DNA from: Methanobrevibacter arboriphilus JCM 13429 = DSM 1125
GTDB lineage: Archaea; Methanobacteriota; Methanobacteria; Methanobacteriales; Methanobacteriaceae
Assembly: GCF_002072215.1 (NCBI RefSeq)
Contig: NZ_JXMW01000002.1
Span: 1-64,000 of the forward strand
Direction: 5' to 3'
DNA: 64,000 nucleotides
Shown: in pieces, positions 8,674 through 15,895 of the stretch
Layout: each line of letters begins with the position of its first letter
Position numbering within the stretch: the first letter of the stretch is position 1
Notes under the pieces: model-generated
The model's database searches: none
Told to the model about the DNA's origin: nothing
What the model saw: only the letters and a program-made list of their open reading frames with translations
Translations under genes and position numbers: made by a program

Positions 8674-9972
8674 TTAATCACAAATATCAGATAGTGCTTT
8701 TAATCTTTCTTGAATTTCAATTATTTTTTCTTGGCCATTTCCACCAATAAAGATTGCATCTTCATGAGAATATTCAGCTATAAATCCAATAATCTCATCA
8801 AGATTATTAGCTACTTCAATTCTCCCATCAAAGCCAATAGACTTTAATCTATATAAACCATGATCAACAGTATCATCTAAACCAGGGAAAAGTACAATTA
8901 CCTCTGGACTTGAATAAACTACAGTATTCAATATATCAAAACGATGCTCTTCATTGATTCTAGGAGTTCCAACAAAAGCAGCATAGAAATATTTTTCATC
9001 TAATAAAGATTTAACAGCATCAGAATTGTCAGTTTTGCCAATAAATATTTCTGAATCATTCAATTTGAAAATTTTTAATCTACCTTCAATAGCTTTAAAA
9101 TTATTCAAAGTATTAAAAATAACCTCATCATCAACTCCAAGATAGGTTGCAATTGAAGCAGCTAAACCAGCATTAAGACGATTAAACTTTCCAAAAACTT
9201 TTAAATCACCCAAATATTCATCATAAGATAATAAATTAGATAAATCAGAAATTTCCTCTTCAAATTCAGAAAAATATTTTAAATCTTTGTCTAAAAATAT
9301 TGTTTTGTTTTTAGAGAAGTCTAAAATCTTGTTTTTATAATTTTCAATCGATCTATGAATATCCATATGGTCATTACCAATATTAGTTAAACCTACTAAA
9401 TCAAAATCAAAACAATAATTACAATATTTTAAAGTCATATCACAAACTTCAATTAAAATTATATCATAATCTTCATTTTCAGCTTCTAAAATAACATCAC
9501 AATAGCCATTAAAACCTCCACCTGCATTTCCACCAACAAGAACCTTTTTACCAGAATTTTCAAGAATCTCTTTAAGCATATATACAGTAGTGGTTTTACC
9601 ATTTGTTCCAGTTATTCCAATAGTTTTAATAGATTTATGTCTTGTTAAAAAATCACTGATATGATTTCCAGAAGATACTACATTTCTAGCTAATTCTGTT
9701 TTCCACAAGCTTGGACTTAGCATCACAGCATCACAACTAGCAATAGTATCCATATCATTATATCCAAGATCAATAATTAGATTTTCACTAGAAAGAGTAA
9801 TTGCTTTCTCACTTATAAAAAAAGTATTATCAGAGAGTAATTTTAAATCTTCTAAATCACCTAAATCTATATCAGTTTTTAAATCAGTAGCATATACATG
9901 CCAATTATTATCCAATAAAGATTTAGTAGCTTTTTTTCCTTCAACCCCTAATCCAACAACTGCAGCTCTCAT
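8674..9972 (-). CDS. Mur ligase family protein (MurD-like, pseudomurein)
   Basis: A 432-residue single-unit Mur ligase. The N-terminal Rossmann-like fold begins AAVVGLGVEGKKA, a MurD-like opening. The P-loop GITGTNGKTT (about 118-127) binds ATP, ITNIGNDHMD-like residues (LTNIGNDHMDIH, about 196) match the central domain, and FKAIEGRLKIF (about 294) matches the GRxE motif that precedes the C-terminal domain. Expected to ligate an amino acid to the pseudomurein peptide precursor in the cytosol, with the double ligase 315 bp downstream as neighbour. Which bond it makes cannot be told. The ATG at 9972 has only a weak ribosome binding site. Confidence 0.85.
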   Translation of the reverse strand: MRAAVVGLGVEGKKATKSLLDNNWHVYATDLKTDIDLGDLEDLKLLSDNTFFISEKAITLSSENLIIDLGYNDMDTIASCDAVMLSPSLWKTELARNVVSSGNHISDFLTRHKSIKTIGITGTNGKTTTVYMLKEILENSGKKVLVGGNAGGGFNGYCDVILEAENEDYDIILIEVCDMTLKYCNYCFDFDLVGLTNIGNDHMDIHRSIENYKNKILDFSKNKTIFLDKDLKYFSEFEEEISDLSNLLSYDEYLGDLKVFGKFNRLNAGLAASIATYLGVDDEVIFNTLNNFKAIEGRLKIFKLNDSEIFIGKTDNSDAVKSLLDEKYFYAAFVGTPRINEEHRFDILNTVVYSSPEVIVLFPGLDDTVDHGLYRLKSIGFDGRIEVANNLDEIIGFIAEYSHEDAIFIGGNGQEKIIEIQERLKALSDICD

Positions 9973-10403
9973 TTTATCAAAATTGCGATTATTAAAAATT
10001 TTTATTAATAATAATATTTATATTGAAATATTCTAGTAAATCTTAAAATAATTAATAAATTATCTAATAAACCAATAAATTATCTAATAATAAAATACTT
10101 AGAATATTTTATTAATAATTAATCCAATAAACAATCTAATTTAATATCTAAAAAATATTTTAATTTAATTTCTAATATTTTAATTTAATAATTAATTAAA
10201 ATAACTAATCTAATAGAATATTTCAATATAAATACTATGAATAATAAAAATATTAGTAATATATTAAATAATTAATAAAATCATGTAATGCTTATATATT
10301 TAAAGTTTATATTATAAATAATAATTGGTCAAAAGAAAAAAATAAATAAAATATAATAAAATATAATAAATTATAATAAAACTAATATAACAGAGGTTTT
10401 AAA
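9973..10403. other. Divergent promoter region
   Basis: 431 bp between divergent genes at 9972 (minus) and 10404 (plus). Mostly repeated AATTAAT/TATTTAA words. A TATA-like box, CTTATATATTTAAAG, lies at about 10290-10304, pointing to the plus-strand gene with a leader of about 75-90 nt; GAGGT just before 10404 is its ribosome binding site. Nothing else was seen. Confidence 0.45.
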
Positions 10404-10817
10404 ATGTTTGAAGAAGATATAGATGATAAAATTTATAATCTCCTTATAAGTAATGGAATTGATGAAAATCAAGAATATCCTAAATTTGTAGAGAAATTAT
10501 ATTCTAAAGTTGAATTTTTATGGAAAGAATCGGTTCCTGGATCTTACTCTCACCTAACTGAAAAATTTTTTAGTAAAATTGATGTTGTCATTATTTTATC
10601 AGGGCTATATGAAAATAATAAGGAAAAAATAGATGCTCTTATTGATGCTAGTAAAAAGTATGAAAAACCAATTGTACTAGTTAGACCATATGGTGTTGAA
10701 GAAGTTCCAGAAAATCTAGAATCTGTAGCTATTTCATTAGTTGGTTGGAATGCAAATTGTATTGTAGATAGTATAAAAGGAGCATTAAGCTTAAATTCAG
10801 AAACCTGTGATATTTAA
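10404..10817 (+). CDS. TIR-like domain protein (MTH538/DUF1863, ThsB-type)
   Basis: A 137-residue protein whose second half matches the MTH538/ThsB TIR-like family: VVIILSGLY (61-69), PIVLVRPYG (89-97) and LVGWNANCI (112-120) correspond to the strand with the GxY turn, the RPYG strand and the VGWNxxxI end of this flavodoxin-like fold. The usual first strand (VFISHS-like) is missing; residues 1-58 instead form a helical, acidic segment. Relatives include the sensor subunit of Thoeris phage defence and orphan archaeal proteins of unknown role. No ThsA-like effector is nearby, so a defence function is only a possibility. It is alone on the plus strand. Confidence 0.65.
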   Translation: MFEEDIDDKIYNLLISNGIDENQEYPKFVEKLYSKVEFLWKESVPGSYSHLTEKFFSKIDVVIILSGLYENNKEKIDALIDASKKYEKPIVLVRPYGVEEVPENLESVAISLVGWNANCIVDSIKGALSLNSETCDI

Positions 10818-11047
10818 TTTAAAATATAATCTACTAATTTTATATTTGATTAAAATATCAACTTAATTTTAAAAATATTTTGTATAATAATATTTTGTAT
10901 AATACTATTATCTTTATTGAATTATATTGAAATGAATATAAAGTATTGAGGTACATAAAAACAAAAATGAATAAATAAAGTACAAACAATAAAAAAATAA
11001 TATCAAAAAACTCAATATATAAAAAGATACTCATATTAAAACATAAT

Positions 11048-11458
11048 TTAAATAATGATCTCAAATTTAAGAGATTTCCCCTCTTTTAAATCATTAATTA
11101 AGTTTTTATTTAAATCAGATGAAGCTTTATCAGATTTTATCATGAGGGTTCTAGAACATACATAATTACTCTTCCTAGATACAATATCTGTTGGATGATT
11201 TAATGTAAGTTTTGGATGTCCAAAACCATTAATTTCATCAGTTGAATTATCAGTAGATAGTTTAACTTTAATTTTAGTATTTTCATTTGCTATTTTTTCT
11301 TTAAGTTCTTCTGGAAAATCATCCATAGTCTTATCCATATCCACACCAATTATACAATCTCCATTCATCGAAAGGCTTTTATCCTTAGTAATTTCAAATG
11401 TAGATTTATGTTTTGAAGTAACATTCTTATGTCCTTTAGCTTGTATTATAAAATTCAA
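11048..11458 (-). CDS. DUF371 family protein
   Basis: A 136-residue protein matching the archaeal DUF371 family: an N-terminal AKGHKNVTSKHKSTFEITKD (residues 7-26) followed by LSMNGDCIIGV, the family's most conserved block (GH.NI...H.TT.E.T, then GDCIIGV). Function is unknown. The start is a TTG at 11458, with GGTGA 4 nt upstream; no in-frame ATG fits the family N-terminus. It is small, cytosolic and without transmembrane segments. It lies convergent to the TIR-like gene. Confidence 0.75.
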   Translation of the reverse strand: MNFIIQAKGHKNVTSKHKSTFEITKDKSLSMNGDCIIGVDMDKTMDDFPEELKEKIANENTKIKVKLSTDNSTDEINGFGHPKLTLNHPTDIVSRKSNYVCSRTLMIKSDKASSDLNKNLINDLKEGKSLKFEIII

Positions 11459-11819
11459 TTTATCACCATTGTATAATCTTTTTAATATTCATCTGATTCA
11501 ATACTTATAACTCTAATTTTATTCATACCCATATTTTTATTTATAAATCTAACTTCTATTTATAAATTCTTTATAATTTTTAAAATTTTTTATTTTTATA
11601 TAAGTCATTACCAAAAGTCAAATTTTTAGAAAAATCATTGAAAATAATTCTCATATTCATCCTTTTAATTTTATATAATTAGTGAATTTAGGTTAATTTT
11701 TACAAATAAGATATATTTAAATATTAAAAATAAAAGAAAAAATTAAAATTTAAAAGAATATTAAAAAGAATTAAAAAATAAAAAGCTAAAAATAAGAATT
11801 AAAAAAAATTATTGAAAAA
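11459..11819. other. AT-rich spacer
   Basis: 361 bp with no gene. It contains an ATAAAATTTTTTATTTTTATA-like stretch near 11570-11600, resembling part of the repeats at 13234 and 14829. The rest is A-rich. Confidence 0.35.
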
Positions 11820-12080
11820 TTATAATTTTTTGATTTCATCAATAGACAGACAAGTGATTTTAGCTATATCATCAACAGATATATCAAGACTTTTTAAATT
11901 TTTAGCTATATTCAATTTACCTTGTTCAAAACCCTCTTTCATACCTTTATCTTTAGCATAAGCCAATTCACCCCTATATTTTAAATCAGCTTGTTCTCTT
12001 TTATTCATTTCATGCAAAAAATCTTTATCTTCCATTAATTCTTCATATAATTTAATTTTTTCATCTTTAGTCATAGCCAT
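11820..12080 (-). CDS. Free-standing C-terminal part of an Rpn-family protein (RpnS-like)
   Basis: An 86-residue protein homologous only to the last third of the adjacent Rpn nuclease: both open MAMxKDExIK, share FLHExNKREQADLKY, and end in DDIAKITxLSxDEIxKL. The nuclease domain is absent. The ATG at 12080 has its own GAGGTG ribosome binding site 7 nt upstream, so it looks expressed and not merely a stump. In characterised bacterial Rpn loci, short C-terminal products are made from internal starts and neutralise the full-length toxic nuclease; this copy could do that. Alternatively it is the remnant of a duplicated gene. Confidence 0.6.
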   Translation of the reverse strand: MAMTKDEKIKLYEELMEDKDFLHEMNKREQADLKYRGELAYAKDKGMKEGFEQGKLNIAKNLKSLDISVDDIAKITCLSIDEIKKL

Positions 12081-12132
12081 TTTACAACACCTCAATAGCT
12101 AGCATTCACTATTAAAAAATAATATTAAAAAA

Positions 12133-12441
12133 TTATAGTTTTTCAATTTCATCCAAAGAAAGACCAGTGATTTTAGCTATATCATCAAAAGAAAAATTGG
12201 AATTTTTCATTCTTTTAGCTATATTCAATTCACCTTTTTTTATACCCTCTTCAATACCTTCTTTCTTACCCTTTTTAATACCTTTTTTTATTCCTTTTTC
12301 TTCTCTATAAGCCATTTCACCTTCATATTTTAAATCAGCTTGTTCTCTTTTATTTAATTCATGCAGAAAAGCTTCGTCTTTTAATAATTCTTCAACTTTT
12401 TCATGAGCTATCTTTATATTTTCATCTTTACTCATAGCCAT
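12133..12441 (-). CDS. Internal in-frame ORF of the Rpn gene (possible short Rpn product)
   Basis: Within the Rpn gene, ATG at 12441 (Met-Ala-Met-Ser-Lys-Asp-Glu) is preceded by GGGAGATGAT ending 4 nt upstream, a strong Shine-Dalgarno inside a coding sequence. It would give a 102-residue C-terminal protein that starts at the same residue as the free-standing gene at 12080. That coincidence is the main support. Whether it is translated is inference. Confidence 0.4.
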   Translation of the reverse strand: MAMSKDENIKIAHEKVEELLKDEAFLHELNKREQADLKYEGEMAYREEKGIKKGIKKGKKEGIEEGIKKGELNIAKRMKNSNFSFDDIAKITGLSLDEIEKL

Positions 12442-13023
12442 TTCTATCATCTCCCTTGTGCTTTTTTTATCTAAAAATAACAACCAACAGTGCAAAGGAT
12501 TATCAAAATCAACCGCTTTCAGATTTCTAAAAGCAGAGACATTAACATTAATAATCTTTATACAATCACTGTATTCACAGTTAAACTCTGTTTTATCTAT
12601 CATATTAAATTTTCGACTAATTACATTATTTTTACAAAATCCAAAATCAATAATATTAATCAATATATGCGACTTTAACCTTTCCAAGCCTCCTTTTTCA
12701 GCAGAATTAGAAAATTCACGAGATATATAAAGATGACTTCTCCTTCTAAAGTATTTTTCACCCTGTCTTTGAACCTCAATATTAACAACACGACCATCAA
12801 AAGACTTAGACCTTAAATCCAAAATACAATTTTTATTATTAGCTACTTTACCTAATAAAAACTTATTATCAATTATTTTTAAATTAAAAACATTATCCTC
12901 ATTATTTTCAACTAAAATGGCATTAATCAAACCAGCCAATTGTTTTTCACATCCTTTACTTGCCATATAATTACTAAAAAGAAAATCATACAAAGGATCA
13001 TAATCTCTTAAAACATCATTAAT
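12133..13023 (-). CDS. Rpn-family PD-(D/E)XK nuclease (recombination-promoting nuclease / putative transposase family)
   Basis: About 296 residues. The N-terminal half has the family opening NDVLRDYDPLYDFLFSNYM and the PD-(D/E)XK core, with ILDLRSKSFDGRVVNIEVQ carrying the Asp and the ExQ (in place of ExK) of this family. A charged helix rich in KKG and EEG repeats leads to the C-terminal part. Start choice: the only good Shine-Dalgarno (AGGAGGT, 13031-13037) points to ATT at 13023, which aligns with the Met-Asn-Asp-Val start expected of relatives. The first ordinary in-frame start is TTG at 12993, which would trim the conserved NDVLRDYDP. An internal ATG at 12441 has its own ribosome binding site. 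Known members cut DNA and act in RecA-independent recombination or phage defence. Confidence 0.75.
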   Translation of the reverse strand: MNDVLRDYDPLYDFLFSNYMASKGCEKQLAGLINAILVENNEDNVFNLKIIDNKFLLGKVANNKNCILDLRSKSFDGRVVNIEVQRQGEKYFRRRSHLYISREFSNSAEKGGLERLKSHILINIIDFGFCKNNVISRKFNMIDKTEFNCEYSDCIKIINVNVSAFRNLKAVDFDNPLHCWLLFLDKKSTREMIEMAMSKDENIKIAHEKVEELLKDEAFLHELNKREQADLKYEGEMAYREEKGIKKGIKKGKKEGIEEGIKKGELNIAKRMKNSNFSFDDIAKITGLSLDEIEKL

Positions 13024-13233
13024 AATAGCTACCTCCTAAAAAAAAAATTAATTATTATCAACAAGTAAAAATATTAAAAAAAGAAGTATAAAACCTTTAT
13101 TCAAAAAGAAAAGGAAAATTAACCTAAAATAAGAAAATTGAAGCAAAAATAAAAAAATAAAACCAAAAAGAAAAATTCATATTAAAAAAAATTAAAAAAA
13201 AAATTAAAAATTTATGCATATTCAATAATAAAA

Positions 13234-13318
13234 AAATCTTTGATTTTCTAATAATTATAAAAATTTTTTATTTTTATAAAATTAAGAAATCTTTGATTTT
13301 TTAATAATTATAAAAAGT
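13234..13318. repeat. 53-bp direct repeat with an ATAAAAATTTTTTATTTTTAT core
   Basis: AAATCTTTGATTTT followed by (C/T)TAATAATTATAAAAA occurs at 13234 and 13287, a 53-bp period. A diverged third copy, with the same core and the words AAAATTAAGAAAT, lies at about 14829-14885, upstream of the cfbC-like gene. Confidence 0.65.
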
Positions 13319-13370
13319 ATTAAAATCAACTATATTAAAAATACAATACAAAGGAGAAAGACAGTATAAT

Positions 13371-13380
13371 TTATATATAT
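13371..13380 (+). promoter_or_regulatory. TATA box of the DUF123/GIY-YIG gene; probable leaderless transcript
   Basis: TTATATATAT is centred about 27 bp before the ATG at 13402, the distance at which archaeal transcription starts. With no ribosome binding site before the ATG, the mRNA is probably leaderless or nearly so. Confidence 0.55.
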
Positions 13381-13401
13381 CAATCAATATTATATTAAAT
13401 A

Positions 13402-13845
13402 ATGAAGGGTAGCTACTGTTTAATCATACATAAAGAAAAATCTAGTAAAATAGAAGTTGGTGCAATAGGTTCAGCTATATATAAAGAAGGTTTTTATGTT
13501 TATATTGGGTCGGCTATGAACTCTTTAATTCCTAGAATAAAAAGACACTTATCAAATGAAAAAAAGATTCGATGGCATATAGATTATCTATTAAAAGACA
13601 ATACAACAAAAATTGAAGATGTAATATTCACTATAAGTGAAAAAAAAGTAGAATGCAACTTATCTAATTTCATATCTAAAAATGGTAAAGAAAAAGAAAA
13701 TTTTGGTTGTTCTGACTGCAAATGTAAATCACACTTAATATACTTTAGTAATAAAGATTTATGTATTGATACAGTAAAAAAAGCCTATGAAAATCAAGAG
13801 ATTAACTTCTATAATTTAGAATACTTTAAATCATTAGAAAAATAA
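13402..13845 (+). CDS. DUF123 / GIY-YIG family protein
   Basis: A 147-residue protein of the archaeal DUF123 (GIY-YIG-related) family. Visible are GSYCLIIH at the start, IGSAIYKEGFYVYIGSAM (about 22-39, the GIY-YIG-like strands with the conserved YVYIGSA), RIKRHL (about 45), and KKIRWHIDYLL (about 54-64), all hallmarks of this family. Some members are fused to endonuclease III, which suggests a DNA-repair role, but this one stands alone. CSDCKCKSHLIYF near residue 107 is a Cys/His patch that may bind metal. No ribosome binding site is present. Confidence 0.8.
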   Translation: MKGSYCLIIHKEKSSKIEVGAIGSAIYKEGFYVYIGSAMNSLIPRIKRHLSNEKKIRWHIDYLLKDNTTKIEDVIFTISEKKVECNLSNFISKNGKEKENFGCSDCKCKSHLIYFSNKDLCIDTVKKAYENQEINFYNLEYFKSLEK

Positions 13846-13907
13846 GTATTTAAAATATTAGCTTTCTTAAATCTCAATATATAGATAAGTATTAACTTAT
13901 ATAATTA

Positions 13908-14714
13908 TTAACTAATAAATTTCTTGAAAAAATCTTCAAATTCATCATCATCAAGTGGGTTTAAAGAGGAAACAAAATCATTATTCCAAATAGAATCTGC
14001 TAAAATAGAATAATTTTTTGATTCTACTGAATCAGGATATTTTTCCACCACTGTTTTTGCTTCAAGTTCTGAAGATTGAATAAGCTCACTTCTATTGATA
14101 ATTCCAATTACTTTAGTGCCAATTTTTTGAGCAAATGAATCAACAATTTCATTCTCATTTTTAATTCCCTTACAATTACAAACAATACCTGAAAGATTAC
14201 TTTTTAATTTTTTAATACCTTTTGAAATGTTGTTAGCTGCATAAAGTGACATATATTCTCCAGAACTCACAATATAAACTTCATCAGCATAATCTTCTTT
14301 TAAGGGAACAGCAAAACCCCCACAAACAACATCTCCTAAAACATCATATATAATAACATCAAAATCATTTTCAGAAAAAACGCCTAATTTTTCGAGTAAT
14401 TTCATAGCTACGATAACTCCTCTCCCAGCGCAACCAACACCAGGTTCTGGACCTCCACTTTCTGTTGAAAGCACACCACCATAACCTTCAAAGATTATAT
14501 CAGAAATATCAGGATTTTTATTTTCCTTAATAGTTTTAAGAATGGTAGGCAGTCTTTTCCCACAAAGAGTTCTTGTAGTATCTGCTTTAGGATCACAACC
14601 AACAACCATGACGTTTTTACCTTTATTTGCAAAAGAAGCAGCTAAATTAGCTACAGTAGTAGATTTACCAATCCCTCCCTTTCCATAAACAGCGATTTTT
14701 TTAGTTTTTGACAT
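13908..14714 (-). CDS. cfbC: NifH-like protein, probable CfbC of coenzyme F430 synthesis
   Basis: A 268-residue NifH-family ATPase. Walker A is GKGGIGKST (11-19). GVGCAGRG (Cys95) and DVLGDVVCGGF (Cys131) carry the two cysteines that bridge the [4Fe-4S] cluster between two subunits. It is shorter than and diverged from true NifH (about 275-290 residues), and no nifD/nifK is nearby. Every methanogen needs CfbC, the reductase subunit of Ni-sirohydrochlorin a,c-diamide reductive cyclase, which makes the MCR cofactor F430, so that is the best assignment. Convergent with the DUF123 gene; CGGTG precedes the ATG. Confidence 0.8.
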   Translation of the reverse strand: MSKTKKIAVYGKGGIGKSTTVANLAASFANKGKNVMVVGCDPKADTTRTLCGKRLPTILKTIKENKNPDISDIIFEGYGGVLSTESGGPEPGVGCAGRGVIVAMKLLEKLGVFSENDFDVIIYDVLGDVVCGGFAVPLKEDYADEVYIVSSGEYMSLYAANNISKGIKKLKSNLSGIVCNCKGIKNENEIVDSFAQKIGTKVIGIINRSELIQSSELEAKTVVEKYPDSVESKNYSILADSIWNNDFVSSLNPLDDDEFEDFFKKFIS

Positions 14715-15186
14715 TTATACACCGATAATTCTACATTTATAAATAATAACGATAATAAGACTAATAATAAGTAATAATAAGTAATAATTATAATGTATTA
14801 ATAATTATAATAGTAATTAATAATTATAAAAATTTTTATTTTTTTATAAAATTAAGAAATTGTTGTATTTCTTAAATGATTATAAGAGTAATTATATGTA
14901 TAATGAGTGTAATAGTAATTATAAGCTAATTATAAACTAATTATAAGCTAATTATAAGATAATATAGTTAATTATGGATAATTATAATATAATTATGAGT
15001 TAATTATAAGAATTCTAATTATAAGAATAATAATGATAATTGTAATAATAATTATGAAAATGATAATAAAAGAACATAAAATAATATAGTAAATCAGAAA
15101 ATTAAAATAAGAATTTTAAATAAAGAATATGAAATTTATAAAAATAATACCTTATATTAGCTTTAGATTTCATCTATTATATTAAT
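14715..15186. other. Repeat-rich spacer upstream of the cfbC-like gene
   Basis: 472 bp without a gene. It includes the third copy of the 13234-type repeat (about 14829-14885) and a run of 11-bp words (TAATTATAAGC, TAATTATAAAC) repeated about five times between 14920 and 14970. The TATA signal is not separable from this background. Confidence 0.45.
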
Positions 15187-15666
15187 TCATTCCTTATAAT
15201 TAACTAAAGCTTTAACAATATCTCCTCTTGTTACAATCCCTATAAGATTATCTTCATCATCAACAACAGGAATTCTTTTAATATCTTCTTTATCCATTAT
15301 AATAGCTGCATCAGAAATATTATCATTAGGACCAATTTTCACTACAGGAGAAATCATTATTTCTTCAACAAGAGTTAAAGAAGCTCTTTTAATACCTTTA
15401 GTAGTTTCATCATACTCATGCTTCATTCTAATAGGCATTTCAATTACATCAAGAGGTGAAGGAAGAACTAAGTTTAAATTAGGAGTATGTACATCAAGAA
15501 GTTTCATAATATCTCCTTCACTAAGAATTCCTACAATTTCATCCCCATCCATGACAGGAGCTCCACTAATTTCATTTTTAGCGAAAAATTTAGCTGCATC
15601 TACAATTGTATCTCCTTTATTTAAGACCAATACATTAGGTTCCATAGCTTCTTCAATTTTAATCAT
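15187..15666 (-). CDS. CBS-domain pair protein
   Basis: A 159-residue protein made of two CBS domains. Repeat 1 runs from about 5 to 60 (AMEPNVLVLNKGDTI, then SGAPVMDGDEIVGILSEGDIM) and repeat 2 from about 100 to 155 (EIMISPVVKIGPND, then RIPVVDDEDNLIGIVTRGDIVKAL). CBS pairs bind adenosine nucleotides and often sense energy state. No effector domain is fused, so the target is unknown. The ATG at 15666 has AGGTG 6 nt upstream and is preferred over a GTG at 15675. Confidence 0.9.
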   Translation of the reverse strand: MIKIEEAMEPNVLVLNKGDTIVDAAKFFAKNEISGAPVMDGDEIVGILSEGDIMKLLDVHTPNLNLVLPSPLDVIEMPIRMKHEYDETTKGIKRASLTLVEEIMISPVVKIGPNDNISDAAIIMDKEDIKRIPVVDDEDNLIGIVTRGDIVKALVNYKE

Positions 15667-15895
15667 AATAAACACCTATAAAAATTTAACAATGAGATAT
15701 TTCTAATATTAACAGGTTTATTCATAATTAGTATGGTTTTATTAATATTTAAATTTATTGTTTTATTTAAATTTATGGATTGTTTATATCTAATGTTTAT
15801 ATTTAGTAGTTATAATTATTTAATAGTTATATTAAAAAAGTTATATTAAAAAAGTTATATTGAAAAAGTTATATTGAAAATTATAATTTTTAAAA

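Larger units (their letters stand above)
13024..13401. other. Spacer with a 53-bp repeat and the promoter of the GIY-YIG gene
   Basis: No gene. It holds the Rpn ribosome binding site (13031-13037), A-rich filler, the direct repeat at 13234-13318 and the TATA box at 13371-13380. Confidence 0.5.

Noticed and set aside
10858-11064. 68-codon hydrophobic minus-strand frame after the DUF371 gene
   Set aside because: It starts inside the DUF371 gene, lacks its own ribosome binding site, and its Phe/Leu/Tyr content is what AT-rich spacer DNA gives by chance.
13908-14714. Assignment as nitrogenase reductase NifH
   Set aside because: No nifD, nifK or other nif genes are near, and the protein is shorter and diverged; CfbC is required in all methanogens and fits better.
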